17,044 bases of DNA from an uncultured Oscillibacter sp. (GTDB lineage: Bacteria; Bacillota; Clostridia; Oscillospirales; Oscillospiraceae). The position numbers and the translations under genes are program-made. The notes under the pieces were generated by a model. It did not search any database and was not told where the DNA came from. It worked only from the letters and a program-made list of their open reading frames with translations. The stretch covers positions 1-17,044 of the forward strand of contig CAMHBH010000035.1 in NCBI GenBank assembly GCA_946183175.1. The letters are read 5' to 3'. The first letter of the stretch is position 1. The number at the start of each line of letters is the position of its first letter. Shown here in pieces: positions 7,889 to 16,032 of this stretch.

Positions 7889-8893
7889 TTAGTACGGGGG
7901 CACCCCGTCGTACTCCCTGCGGAGTTGGCGGATATCCTCCCCGAAGAAACCAAAAATCTGGTACTCCCCCTCAATGCGGGAGGCAATCTGGGGCGAGTAG
8001 TATTTCGCGATATTTTTCGGCTCCAGATTGGTGCTCAAAATCGTGGCGCGCCGCTCCAGCAGGCGGGTATTGACAATCTGGTACAGCGCGCTCTTGACGA
8101 AGGGCGTGGCGTGTTCGGTGCCGAGGTCGTCGAGAATCAGTAAGTCACAGCGCAGTACGCGCCTGACATCGTGTCCGGCGTCCTCCTCGCGGTCGAACTT
8201 TTCGGCCTCGAAGCGCTGAAAGACATGCGCGGCGGTGTCGTAGACGACGGAGAACCCCGACGCGCTGACTTCCCGCGCGATAGCCGCCGAGAGGAATGTC
8301 TTCCCAAGCCCGGTAGAGCCGAAAAAGAGCAGATTCCCGCTGTCGGGCCCGAACTGGCGCGCGTACTCCTGGCAGGCCTCGTAAATGGCCTCCATATTCT
8401 CTTGCGGGGAGGCGTCTTTTTTGCGGTCGGTACGGTCGGAGTACCAGTGCAGGGAGAAGCTGTCGAAACTCTGGTTGCCGAGGTCGAGCATTTTGGAGAG
8501 TTCCTTCTGCTGTTCCTGCGCGCATAACTTGCGCAGACAGCGGCACATTCTTTCGTCGACGTATCCGGTATCCTGACAGAGCGGGCAGGCCGGGCTCCCG
8601 CTGAGGTAGTCGGGCGGGAGGCGGAGTTTCGCGAGAAGTGACTTTTTCTCCGCTTGCAGGTCGAGATTCTTTTCGCGCAGTTGTTCAACGGCCAGTTGGG
8701 GGTCGCCGCCCGGGCGGAGCGCGGCGGAGAGTATCCGCGCCGACGTTCGCCGGAGTTCGGCGTCGATTTCGCGCAGGCGCGGCTGGCGGCGGTACGCGTT
8801 TTCGCGCCGGATTTCTAATGTCTCGCGGCGTTCGGCGCGCCCGGCCTCCAGACGCTGTTTGGCGCGGCGCAGAATCTTCTCATCGTAGGCCAT
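7889..8893 (-). CDS. DnaC/DnaI-like helicase-loader AAA+ ATPase
   Basis: A 334-residue protein with the clostridial DnaI/DnaC architecture. An N-terminal, largely helical and charged region (1-95) is followed by a zinc-finger-like cluster (C103, C106, C117, C119 in CPLCQDTGYV...CRC). Then comes an AAA+ domain with Walker A GSTGLGKT (192-199), Walker B LLILDDLGTE (251-260), sensor-1 STN (287-289) and an arginine finger near R306. It should load the replicative helicase DnaB, working with the DnaD-domain protein encoded just upstream. The ATG at 8893 has GGGGGAGG six bases away and is preferred over a TTG two codons upstream. It is the third gene of the long operon. Confidence 0.92.
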   Translation of the reverse strand: MAYDEKILRRAKQRLEAGRAERRETLEIRRENAYRRQPRLREIDAELRRTSARILSAALRPGGDPQLAVEQLREKNLDLQAEKKSLLAKLRLPPDYLSGSPACPLCQDTGYVDERMCRCLRKLCAQEQQKELSKMLDLGNQSFDSFSLHWYSDRTDRKKDASPQENMEAIYEACQEYARQFGPDSGNLLFFGSTGLGKTFLSAAIAREVSASGFSVVYDTAAHVFQRFEAEKFDREEDAGHDVRRVLRCDLLILDDLGTEHATPFVKSALYQIVNTRLLERRATILSTNLEPKNIAKYYSPQIASRIEGEYQIFGFFGEDIRQLRREYDGVPPY

Positions 8894-8917
8894 TGGCAAC
8901 CTCCCCCTTCCGCGGAA

Positions 8918-9859
8918 TCAGGAATCCGCGCTCTGCTTCTCCCGCGCCCGCTTCTTCTTCAACTGCCGCACGTACTTTCCTACTTCGTCCTCGTCGGTCT
9001 GGTGTCGCTTGCCGGACTTCTTCTCGCCGGTCTGCTCGTCCTTCTCGACTTCCGCCGGGGTGTGTAGTCCGTCGGCGTCCCAGCGCTTGAGAATCCCGTT
9101 GCAGTAGGCCCACTTGAACTCCCGGCAGTTCAGGACGGTCTTGTCGTAGGCCAGCGCGACGGTCTCCGGCGGGAAGCCCATCTCGTGCCACGCCGACAGG
9201 TAATCTTCTTCCGACTTGACCGGGAGGCGGTCGCCGAGTTCCAGGACGCGCATATATTCGGCGTAATGGGCCTGTTGCCGGGCGCGGCGTTTGAGGTACT
9301 CCGCCGCCGCCGCCTGCGTCGTAATGCCCATCTGGTACCAGCGCGCGCCCTCCGATTCAATCGACGACATTTTCGGGCGTCGTCCGGCCCCGTGCTGTGC
9401 GACGTGGCGCTCCACGCAGTAGTTGACCAGCGTGTAGATTACGTCGGAGGGCAAGTCCAGCTCGTTCATGAGGCCCAGGAGCCGCGACAAGTCCACGGGA
9501 GAGAGGCGCTTTCCGAGACGGCTTTCGACTTGCGCTATCAACTGCGTAAATTCGGCGTTGTTCTCCAACTGGAAGGCGAGTTCGTCCTGCCGGAAATCCT
9601 GCGGCGGTGGGGCGTCAGGCGCGGCGGAGTCGGACGCGACGAGGCCCAGTTCCCCGAGGACGGCTTCCGCCGCGTCCATGCGTTCCGTATCCCAGCGCAT
9701 TTCGCGGGTCAGCGCGCGCGGGGAGAGCGTGCCCTGGTGGCGCAGGAGCGCGAGATAGAGCAGCGCGGCGTCCCCGTCCCCGCGTCCGAGCAGACACTTT
9801 AGGGCTTTTGGGGGTATCAAAAACGGTTCGTCGCCCGTATGAAGCAGAACATTCGGCAC
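8918..9859 (-). CDS. DnaD-domain replication initiation/primosome protein
   Basis: A 313-residue protein. The first ~100 residues resemble a winged-helix region (ALLYLALLRHQGTLSPRALTREMRW). Two copies of the DnaD/DnaB_2 helical module follow. The first (about 105-200) contains LSPVDLSRLLGLMNELDLPS and a loose version of the terminal motif; the second (about 215-275) ends in YCNGILKRWDADGLHTPAEV, the family's Y..-IL..W signature. The tail is highly charged (KKKRAREK), suited to DNA binding. I chose the GTG at 9859 because GAAAGGAAG precedes it at good spacing; a longer frame runs back into the DUF2325 gene. The pair DnaD-type plus DnaC-type is the usual helicase-loading arrangement in Clostridia, and the 24-base gap to the ATPase gene supports co-production. 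Confidence 0.88.
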   Translation of the reverse strand: MPNVLLHTGDEPFLIPPKALKCLLGRGDGDAALLYLALLRHQGTLSPRALTREMRWDTERMDAAEAVLGELGLVASDSAAPDAPPPQDFRQDELAFQLENNAEFTQLIAQVESRLGKRLSPVDLSRLLGLMNELDLPSDVIYTLVNYCVERHVAQHGAGRRPKMSSIESEGARWYQMGITTQAAAAEYLKRRARQQAHYAEYMRVLELGDRLPVKSEEDYLSAWHEMGFPPETVALAYDKTVLNCREFKWAYCNGILKRWDADGLHTPAEVEKDEQTGEKKSGKRHQTDEDEVGKYVRQLKKKRAREKQSADS

Positions 9860-9884
9860 AGGGGTACTTCCTTTCAAGTATGGG

Positions 9885-11762
9885 TCAGGATTCGGGGGTT
9901 TCGGACAGTTCGTTTTCCACGACCTGTTCGGCGCACTTGCGGGCGCTGGCGAAGCTGAAGTAGCGTACAAGGATATTTTCGCGGCGCGCGGTCTCGATGA
10001 TTCGGTAGTAGAACTTGTGGGAGAGGGCGTTGGCCTGAATCCAGACCACGTCCGCGCCCTTGATGGCGTTGAGGTCGGGGAGGGATTCGCGCTCGAAGAA
10101 GCGCGCCCCCGGCAACAGGGGCCGGATAGACTTGCTCCAGGTATCGTGCCCGCCGAAAATCAGCACCCGGCGGCGGATTTGATACGGGAATTGTATGGGC
10201 TTCTCGGGGGTTGAGAAGTCGGAGACCTCCCCCGCGCGGGTACGGAACAGGGTGTCGCGCAGTCCGCGTAATTCCATACGGTCCTGTTCGGCGCGGCGGG
10301 TCTCGTCGCGGAGCTGTTCTTCCAGTTGCCGTATGAGCTGTTCCTTCTCGTGGGCGGCCTGCTTGGCGGATTTCAACTGCCGCGTCAGTTCGGCGACGCG
10401 CTCGGCATTGTCGGGGTCACAGGGCCCGCCCGGTTCGCCGGGGGCCTTCCGGCTCGCGCAGACGGCTTCCCAGACGCCGCCCTCGGCGTCTGTACGGGCG
10501 TCGTCGGGGGCCGACAGCGCCATAGCCGCCACGGCCAACGCGCGGGAATCGCCCCCGGAAAGTCCTTGCGCCGTGAACCATGCTTCCAATTCCCCGGACG
10601 GCTCCCGGTCGCGCGGCAACAGGTACCCGGTCGCGCGGTAGAAGAGCTGTTGCGCGGAGAACAGCCGCCCTTGCGGGACAGTCCCGCCGCCTTCCTCCGG
10701 CGGCTCCGGACTGGCATAATGTAGCGCGTAGTCCGGCGTGGCGGCGCTGTAGAGAGGAGGCGCGGCCTCCGCGCGTTCACAGGCCCACGGCAAATGTCGC
10801 TCCGCGCAGGCTAAAACGGCGTTTGTCAGCGTGTTCAGATTCATCAGCAGGTCGTTTTCCCGCTCCAACAGCAACGACGCCGCGCAGATTTCGTAGGGGT
10901 TCCGTACCGCAAATTCCGACAGTAAATCCGTCAGACGCCGGTAGTAGAGCTCCGACTGCATTTTGTCGGGGGGCGTGCCAATCAGCGACGGCGTCTTGAT
11001 GAGGAACGTCACGTCGGGGGTACGCTCCGGGAGATTGCGGAAGTCGGGCGGCGGGGGCGGCTTCGTGCCCGTCGAAAAGAGGTCCTTGGCCAGCGGGAAC
11101 GGCGAAAGCGTGGGGGCGGTCTCGGGCGCGGGGGGCGTCGCGGGGGCCACGCGCTTGCATACTTCCAGAAACCGCCCGAAATAATCCAGCGTCGCATCCC
11201 GGAAGGACGCCCGCAAATTCGCGGCGTCCGGTTTGCGTAGAAGTCCCGTCAGTTTCCGGAACTCCTTGAGCGTACTTTTTCTGCGGTTCAGCAACACGTA
11301 GGCCACGCTTGACACGAGGCCGCGCGGGTACCGGAAATCCGCCGCCGGGGGTTCGGGAAGTTCGGTATTTTGCGGCAGAAGGGGTAAGAGTTCCGATTGC
11401 AAATCCTGTTCCTGTACATAGTCGAGTAACCAGAGCGCGGCACCAAAGGAAAGCGTGTTGAAGTCGTATGGCTTGACGGGCAGGGCCAGCGCGGTCGCAA
11501 AGGCTTTGATGACGGCGTCGCGCCCGTAGTCGCCGCCGAAACGCCCGCAAAAGTAGCCCAGAGACGCACGGGCGGCGGTTTCGCGTCCGCGCATCGTCGC
11601 GGCGCTGACGCCCAGCGAGGGCTCGGACATGGTCAAATTTTGAAAACTGGAAAATATCTCTGAGAATTGCCGCTCCTCCGTGTCGGAGAGCGCTTCCGGC
11701 GACAGAATTTCGCCGGACAGCCGCCACGTTTTTCCATGTGGCATGGTGGTTTTTTTTCCCAT
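9885..11762 (-). CDS. DUF2325 domain protein with coiled coil, operon leader gene
   Basis: A 625-residue cytoplasmic protein. The C-terminal ~95 residues (RRRVLIFGGHDTWSK...DVVWIQANALSHKFYYRI...VRYFSFASARKCAEQVV) match the DUF2325 family, a small Rossmann-like domain with a conserved GGH near its start. Just before it is a coiled coil (VAELTRQLKSAKQAAHEKEQ onward, about 450-515). The long N-terminal part is helical, with a proline-rich linker (PATPPAPETAPTLSP) near the middle, and I do not recognise a family for it. The ATG at 11762 has AAAGGAGG upstream. It is the first gene below the leftward promoter and is 25 bases from the DnaD gene, hinting at a role linked to DNA replication (inference). 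DUF2325 has no established biochemical function that I know of. Confidence 0.85.
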   Translation of the reverse strand: MGKKTTMPHGKTWRLSGEILSPEALSDTEERQFSEIFSSFQNLTMSEPSLGVSAATMRGRETAARASLGYFCGRFGGDYGRDAVIKAFATALALPVKPYDFNTLSFGAALWLLDYVQEQDLQSELLPLLPQNTELPEPPAADFRYPRGLVSSVAYVLLNRRKSTLKEFRKLTGLLRKPDAANLRASFRDATLDYFGRFLEVCKRVAPATPPAPETAPTLSPFPLAKDLFSTGTKPPPPPDFRNLPERTPDVTFLIKTPSLIGTPPDKMQSELYYRRLTDLLSEFAVRNPYEICAASLLLERENDLLMNLNTLTNAVLACAERHLPWACERAEAAPPLYSAATPDYALHYASPEPPEEGGGTVPQGRLFSAQQLFYRATGYLLPRDREPSGELEAWFTAQGLSGGDSRALAVAAMALSAPDDARTDAEGGVWEAVCASRKAPGEPGGPCDPDNAERVAELTRQLKSAKQAAHEKEQLIRQLEEQLRDETRRAEQDRMELRGLRDTLFRTRAGEVSDFSTPEKPIQFPYQIRRRVLIFGGHDTWSKSIRPLLPGARFFERESLPDLNAIKGADVVWIQANALSHKFYYRIIETARRENILVRYFSFASARKCAEQVVENELSETPES

Positions 11763-11815
11763 CGGGAATCCTCCTTTATTGAACGCTCCCTTCTCTGCGT
11801 GGAAAGGGCGAAATT

Positions 11816-11844
11816 ATTTTAACATAAGTTTTCCCGCTTGTCAC
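11816..11844 (-). promoter_or_regulatory. Sigma-A promoter of the leftward operon
   Basis: On the minus strand the -35 is GTGACA (11839-11844), the spacer is 17 bases, and the -10 is TAAAAT (11816-11821) preceded by TGT, an extended -10. The leader of roughly 47 bases begins with a small stem (11784-11810, CCCTT pairing with AAGGG) and then the AAAGGAGG site of the DUF2325 gene. This is the best promoter seen for the eight-gene block. Confidence 0.7.
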
Positions 11845-11911
11845 TCTTTTTTTATCCGCTCTCGGCGCGGGAGTATTGAGGAAAGATTTTCCACCCCGGC
11901 GCAAAGAAACG

Positions 11912-11940
11912 TTGCAATCCCGTGGGCGATGTGGTATCCT
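11912..11940 (+). promoter_or_regulatory. Promoter of the pyr operon
   Basis: TTGCAA (11912-11917), a 17-base spacer, and TATCCT (11935-11940) preceded by TGG as an extended -10. The start site would fall near 11947, leaving about 20-25 bases of leader before pyrC. That is too short for a PyrR-type attenuator, and no terminator/antiterminator pair is visible. It is divergent from the leftward promoter, with about 70 bases between the two -35 boxes. Confidence 0.55.
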
Positions 11941-11971
11941 GAAGCACGAAAAACGGACGGGGGGAATGGCT

Positions 11972-13252
11972 ATGCTACTGTTTACGGGCGGAACCGTGTA
12001 CCGGGAGGGCCGATTCGACGAGGGGCCGCTGGCCGCCGACGGCGCGAAAATCGCGGCCTGTCCGGCGGGCACGGACGGCGCGTCGGTGGTACAAGTACCG
12101 GACTGTCTGATAGTCCCGGGCTTCGTCGATGTCCACGTACATTTCCGCCAGCCGGGCTTCGCGTACAAGGAGACTATCCGCTCGGGCACGTCCGCCGCCG
12201 CCGCCGGGGGCTATACGACCGTATGCACCATGCCGAATCTGCAACCTGTCCCCGACACCCTCGAACACCTGCGGGCGCAACTCGACTGGATACGCCGCGA
12301 CGCCGTGGTGAGGGTACGGCCCTACGGGTCCATTACGCGCGGGGAACAGGGCGCGGAGCTGTCGGACTTCGAGGCGCTCGCGCCGTACGTGGCGGGCTTC
12401 TCCGACGACGGGCGGGGCGTACAGTCGCGGGAGGTCATGCGGGAGGCCATGGAGCGCGCGAAAGCCGTCGGAAAGCCGATTGTCGCGCACTGCGAGGACG
12501 AAACTTTACTCCGCAAAGACTGGGCAGTCCACGACGGCGGCTTTGCGCGCAAGTACGGCTTTCCGGGCAACGCGCCCGAGAGCGAGTGGAAGCAGGTGGA
12601 GCGCGATTTGGAACTTGTCCGCGACACGGGCTGTCAGTACCATGTCTGCCACGTCTCGACCAAGGAGAGCGTCGCGCTCATCCGGGAGGCCAAGCGCGAC
12701 GGACTGCGCGTCAGTTGCGAGACCGGCCCGCACTATCTGGCGCTGACGGATATGGAGATTTCCGACGACGGGCGGTTCAAGATGAATCCGCCCATCCGGA
12801 GCGCCGCCGACCGCGACGCGCTTCTGTCCGGACTGCTCGACGGCACCGTAGACTGTATCGCCACCGACCACGCCCCGCACACTCCCGAGGAGAAGTCGCG
12901 CGGACTGCGCGGCAGTCTCAACGGCGTCGTGGGGCTGGAGACGGCCTTCCCGGTACTCTATACGCGCCTTGTAGAGACCGGCCTTGTGCCGCTGGAAACG
13001 CTCTTGCGGGCGTTATGCGTGCGTCCGCGCGAGATTTTCGGCTTCGCGCCGTGTACGCTGTCGCCCGGGGAGGCCGCGGATTTTACGGTTCTCGACCTGA
13101 ACCGCCCGCACGTCGTCGACGTCGCAAACTTCCGTTCGCTGGGCCGCGCGACGCCCTTCGACGGCTGGGGCGTATCCGCCGCCGTCGCTATGACCGTGTG
13201 CGGCGGGAACATCGTGTACCACAATCTGCCGGACAGGGAGGCGACGCTGTGA
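11972..13252 (+). CDS. pyrC: Dihydroorotase
   Basis: Catalyses ring closure of N-carbamoyl-aspartate to dihydroorotate, the third step of UMP synthesis. The 426-residue protein is a type I dihydroorotase. The metal motif DVHVHFRQPGF holds H55 and H57, the substrate Arg is R59, FSDDG (143-147) has Asp where the class II enzymes have a carboxylated Lys, H173 is in VAHCED, H227 in CHVST, and ATDHAPH (297-303) carries the catalytic Asp and loop. MPNLQPVPD matches the usual substrate-binding stretch. I prefer the ATG at 11972 because the G-rich site GGGGGG lies seven bases upstream; the ATG at 11966 is too close to it but possible. It opens the pyr operon and overlaps pyrK by four bases (GTGA). 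Confidence 0.95.
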   Translation: MLLFTGGTVYREGRFDEGPLAADGAKIAACPAGTDGASVVQVPDCLIVPGFVDVHVHFRQPGFAYKETIRSGTSAAAAGGYTTVCTMPNLQPVPDTLEHLRAQLDWIRRDAVVRVRPYGSITRGEQGAELSDFEALAPYVAGFSDDGRGVQSREVMREAMERAKAVGKPIVAHCEDETLLRKDWAVHDGGFARKYGFPGNAPESEWKQVERDLELVRDTGCQYHVCHVSTKESVALIREAKRDGLRVSCETGPHYLALTDMEISDDGRFKMNPPIRSAADRDALLSGLLDGTVDCIATDHAPHTPEEKSRGLRGSLNGVVGLETAFPVLYTRLVETGLVPLETLLRALCVRPREIFGFAPCTLSPGEAADFTVLDLNRPHVVDVANFRSLGRATPFDGWGVSAAVAMTVCGGNIVYHNLPDREATL

Positions 13253-13983
13253 AACAATCCGCCTTTACACTCGAACGCGTCCGGCCTCTTTCCGTCGACA
13301 CCGTGGAGTTGCGCTTCTCCGGCGATACCTCCGACATCACGGCCCCGGGGCAATTCGTCAATCTGGCCCTGCCCGGGCGTTTCCTGCGGCGTCCGGTGTC
13401 GGTCTGCGACTGGACGCCCGGAGAACTGACACTCTTAGTTCGAATCGCGGGCGCGGGGACGCGCGAACTTGCCGATTCCCCGCCGGGTACCGCCTTCGAT
13501 GTGCTCAGCGGCCTGGGCAACGGCTTCACGCTGTCGGGAATCGCCCCGGAAGACGTGATTCTGGCGGGCGGCGGAATCGGAATCGCGCCGCTTTACGGGC
13601 TGGCGAAAGCGCTGTCGCGGCGCGGGATTCGCCCCGTAGCCGCGCTGGGATTCCGTAGCCGCGCCGACGTGTTCTATCTCGACGAGTTCCGCGCCGTGTG
13701 CGATACCGTCCTTGTCGCGACCGAGGACGAAAACGGACTTGTCACGGATATTCTGCGGCAACATCCTTCCCGGCGCTACGTCTACTGTTGCGGCCCCCTG
13801 CCCATGTTGCGCGCGGTGTACGAATTGCCGCACCTGACGGGCGGGCAGTACAGCTTTGAGGCGCGTATGGGTTGCGGGTTCGGGGCCTGTATGGGCTGTT
13901 CCATGCCGTTCCGGGGCGGCTGGCGGCGGATTTGCACGGACGGGCCTGTATTCGCGCGGGAGGAAATCGTATGGGAGACGTGA
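13249..13983 (+). CDS. pyrK: Dihydroorotate dehydrogenase electron-transfer subunit (FAD, 2Fe-2S)
   Basis: Transfers electrons from class 1B dihydroorotate dehydrogenase to NAD+. The 244-residue protein has the FAD-binding motif RRPVS (47-51), the pyridine-nucleotide site GGGIGIAP (107-114), CGPLPML, and a C-terminal [2Fe-2S] cluster with C209, C214, C217 and C229. The start is GTG at 13249, overlapping the pyrC stop as GTGA, with AGGGAGG seven bases upstream. The same frame runs open far upstream through pyrC, but only this part is coding. The last 13 bases overlap pyrD, consistent with a tightly coupled PyrK-PyrD complex made in equal amounts. Confidence 0.95.
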   Translation: MKQSAFTLERVRPLSVDTVELRFSGDTSDITAPGQFVNLALPGRFLRRPVSVCDWTPGELTLLVRIAGAGTRELADSPPGTAFDVLSGLGNGFTLSGIAPEDVILAGGGIGIAPLYGLAKALSRRGIRPVAALGFRSRADVFYLDEFRAVCDTVLVATEDENGLVTDILRQHPSRRYVYCCGPLPMLRAVYELPHLTGGQYSFEARMGCGFGACMGCSMPFRGGWRRICTDGPVFAREEIVWET

Positions 13984-14891
13984 ATCTGTCGGTGACGCTG
14001 GCGGGCGTGGCGCTCAAAAACCCCGTGATTCCGGCGTCGGGCACGTTCGGCTACGGGCGCGAGTACGCCGCGCTCTACGACCTGAATATTCTGGGCGCGT
14101 TCTCGTGGAAGGGCACGACCGCGCGGCCCCGTGACGGGAATCCACCGCCGCGTATCGCCGAGACCCCCGCCGGAATGCTCAACGCCATCGGGCTACAGAA
14201 TCCGGGCATTGACGCCGTCATCCGGGAGGAAGTCCCGAACATTGCGCGCATTTTCGACGGCCCCGTGATAGCGAATGTCGGCGGGTTCACGGTGGAGGAG
14301 TACGCGGAGAACTGCCGCAAGCTGGACGCCGTGGAACAGTGTAAAATACTGGAAATCAATATTTCGTGTCCGAATGTCCACGCGGGCGGGCGGAATTTCG
14401 GCACGGACGCGAAAGCGGCGGCGGAAGTCACGGCGGCAGTCCGGCGCGTGACGCGGAAACCTGTCTTTATGAAGCTGACGCCGAACGTATCGGATATAAC
14501 GGAAATCGCCCGGGCGTGCGCCGACGCCGGGGCCGACGGGCTGTGCCTGATAAATACGCTTTTAGGAATGCGTATCGACCTGAAAACCCGCCGTCCCGTA
14601 CTCGCGAACCGTACCGGGGGGCTGTCCGGCCCGGCGATATTCCCCGTGGCGCTGCGGATGGTCTGGGACGTGTACGAGGCCGTGCGACTGCCGATAATCG
14701 GCTGTGGGGGCGTGGCGTCGGCGGAGGACGTGGCCGAAATGATGCTGGCGGGGGCGTCGGCGGTGGAAATCGGCGCGGCGAATCTGCGCGACCCGTACCT
14801 GTGCAAGCGTATCGTGGAGGAACTGCCCGACGTGTGTCGACGCCTGGGAGTAGAGAATATCGCCGGCCTGACGGGCGCGGCGCACGAGTAA
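13971..14891 (+). CDS. pyrD: Dihydroorotate dehydrogenase, class 1B catalytic subunit
   Basis: Oxidises dihydroorotate to orotate using FMN, with NAD+ as final acceptor through PyrK. The 306-residue TIM barrel shows LKNPVIPASGTFGYG (15-29), Lys47 in SWKGTT, NAIGLQNPG (71-79), and ISCPNVH with the catalytic base Cys133. A cysteine there marks class 1 enzymes, and the pyrK partner marks class 1B. FMKLTPN and CGGVASAEDVAEMMLAGASA form the phosphate and FMN end of the barrel. GGGAGGA precedes the ATG at 13971, which lies inside the end of pyrK. pyrF follows after 11 bases. Confidence 0.96.
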   Translation: MGDVNLSVTLAGVALKNPVIPASGTFGYGREYAALYDLNILGAFSWKGTTARPRDGNPPPRIAETPAGMLNAIGLQNPGIDAVIREEVPNIARIFDGPVIANVGGFTVEEYAENCRKLDAVEQCKILEINISCPNVHAGGRNFGTDAKAAAEVTAAVRRVTRKPVFMKLTPNVSDITEIARACADAGADGLCLINTLLGMRIDLKTRRPVLANRTGGLSGPAIFPVALRMVWDVYEAVRLPIIGCGGVASAEDVAEMMLAGASAVEIGAANLRDPYLCKRIVEELPDVCRRLGVENIAGLTGAAHE

Positions 14892-14902
14892 GGAGGGGCA
14901 CT

Positions 14903-15610
14903 GTGAATCGAAAAGAGGTCATTGTAGCGCTGGACTTCCCCGGATACCGGGAGACGCTGGACTTTCTCGACGCCTTCCCGGACGGCGAAAAGCCGTTCGT
15001 GAAAATCGGAATGGAGCTGTACTACGCGGAGGGGCCGTCGGTAGTACGCGAACTCCGTCGGCGCGGACACCGGATTTTCCTCGACCTGAAACTGCACGAC
15101 ATCCCGAATACCGTCCGGCGCACCATGTCGGTACTCTCGCGGCTCGACGTGGACATGATGAATTTACACGCCTCGGGCGGCTCGGCGATGATGGAGGCCG
15201 CGCTGGACGGCCTGACGCGTCCGGACGGCTCGCGGCCTTTGCTGATTGCCGTCACGCAGTTGACGAGTACGGACGCGCGCACGCTCAAAGACGAATTGCT
15301 CATTGACACGCCTATGGAGGAGACCGTATTACGCTACGCCCACAACGCGGCGGCGCACGGCCTCGACGGGGTTGTGTGCTCGCCGTTAGAGGCCGCCGCC
15401 GTTAAGGCGCGTTGCGGCGACAAATTCCTGACCGTTACGCCGGGAATCCGCTTCGCCGACGGCGATATTGGCGACCAGAAACGCGTGATGACCCCGGCCC
15501 GCGCCGCGAATGCCGGGTGTGACTGTATCGTAGTCGGGCGGCCCGTGACGCAGGCCCCCGACCCTGTGGAGGCGTACCGCCGCTGTGTGCGGGAGTTCGC
15601 CGGAGAGTAA
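14903..15610 (+). CDS. pyrF: Orotidine 5'-phosphate decarboxylase
   Basis: Converts OMP to UMP, the last step of the pathway. The 235-residue protein is of the type 1 (short) family: VIVALDFP at the N-terminus, the catalytic tetrad region DLKLHDIPNT with D61, K63 and D66, VTPGIR before the phosphate loop, and VVGRPVTQAPDPV at the C-terminus. The start is GTG at 14903 with AAGGAGGGG just upstream; longer readings in this frame lie in pyrD out of phase and are not coding. An 11-base gap follows pyrD. Confidence 0.95.
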   Translation: MNRKEVIVALDFPGYRETLDFLDAFPDGEKPFVKIGMELYYAEGPSVVRELRRRGHRIFLDLKLHDIPNTVRRTMSVLSRLDVDMMNLHASGGSAMMEAALDGLTRPDGSRPLLIAVTQLTSTDARTLKDELLIDTPMEETVLRYAHNAAAHGLDGVVCSPLEAAAVKARCGDKFLTVTPGIRFADGDIGDQKRVMTPARAANAGCDCIVVGRPVTQAPDPVEAYRRCVREFAGE

Positions 15611-15627
15611 TAGAAAGAGGCGGTTCT

Positions 15628-16020
15628 ATGTTCACTTTCTCAGGCGTTGGTTTTATCCTCGCGGAAATGCTGTTTTCGTTTCTGTTCTTCCTGATTGCGA
15701 CGCTGATTGTGCTCAACCTCATACGGGGTATCGGGCAGTGGAACAAGAACAACCATTCCCCGCGCCTGACGGTCAGCGCGAAAGTCGTGACAAAGCGCGA
15801 GGACGTTTCCGTACACTCGCACCACAACGCCGGAGACGTGACAGGCGCGCACGGCGTACACTACACCCATTCCACGGCGTACTTTGTCACGTTCCAGGTC
15901 GACAGCGGCGACAGGATGGAGTTTGCCGTAGACGGTTCGGAGTACGGAATGTTCGTGGAGGGCGACGCCGGGGAACTGACGTTTCAGGGGACGCGCTATC
16001 TTGGATTTGCGCGAAAGTAA
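15628..16020 (+). CDS. DUF2500 membrane-anchored protein
   Basis: A 130-residue protein with one N-terminal membrane helix (about 8-33, LAEMLFSFLFFLIATLIVLN). The C-terminal domain fits DUF2500: NNHSPRLTVSAKVVTKRE, a His-rich loop (VHSHH...GVHYTHS), YFVTFQVDSGDRMEFAV, EYGMFVEGDAGELTFQGTRY. The protein probably faces the outside of the membrane (inference). The start ATG has AAAGAGG upstream. It is placed between pyrF and pyrE with gaps of 17 and 12 bases, so it is co-transcribed with pyrimidine genes. DUF2500 has no known biochemical role that I can name, and its presence here does not prove a pyrimidine function. Confidence 0.88.
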   Translation: MFTFSGVGFILAEMLFSFLFFLIATLIVLNLIRGIGQWNKNNHSPRLTVSAKVVTKREDVSVHSHHNAGDVTGAHGVHYTHSTAYFVTFQVDSGDRMEFAVDGSEYGMFVEGDAGELTFQGTRYLGFARK

Positions 16021-16032
16021 TGGAGGGAGAGC

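Noticed and set aside
7103..8143. Plus-strand open frame of 346 codons
   Set aside because: It runs opposite the lipoprotein, cupin and DnaC-like genes, which have ribosome sites and recognisable motifs. GC-rich DNA with biased codons often leaves the opposite strand open.
11680..13248. Long upstream extension of the pyrK frame (over 500 codons)
   Set aside because: It overlaps pyrC in another frame and reads as Arg/Gly-rich low-quality sequence. The real pyrK begins at the GTG at 13,249 with a good ribosome site.
14366..14902. Long N-terminal extension of the pyrF frame
   Set aside because: It lies inside pyrD in a different frame. pyrF type 1 proteins are about 235 residues, matching the GTG start at 14,903.
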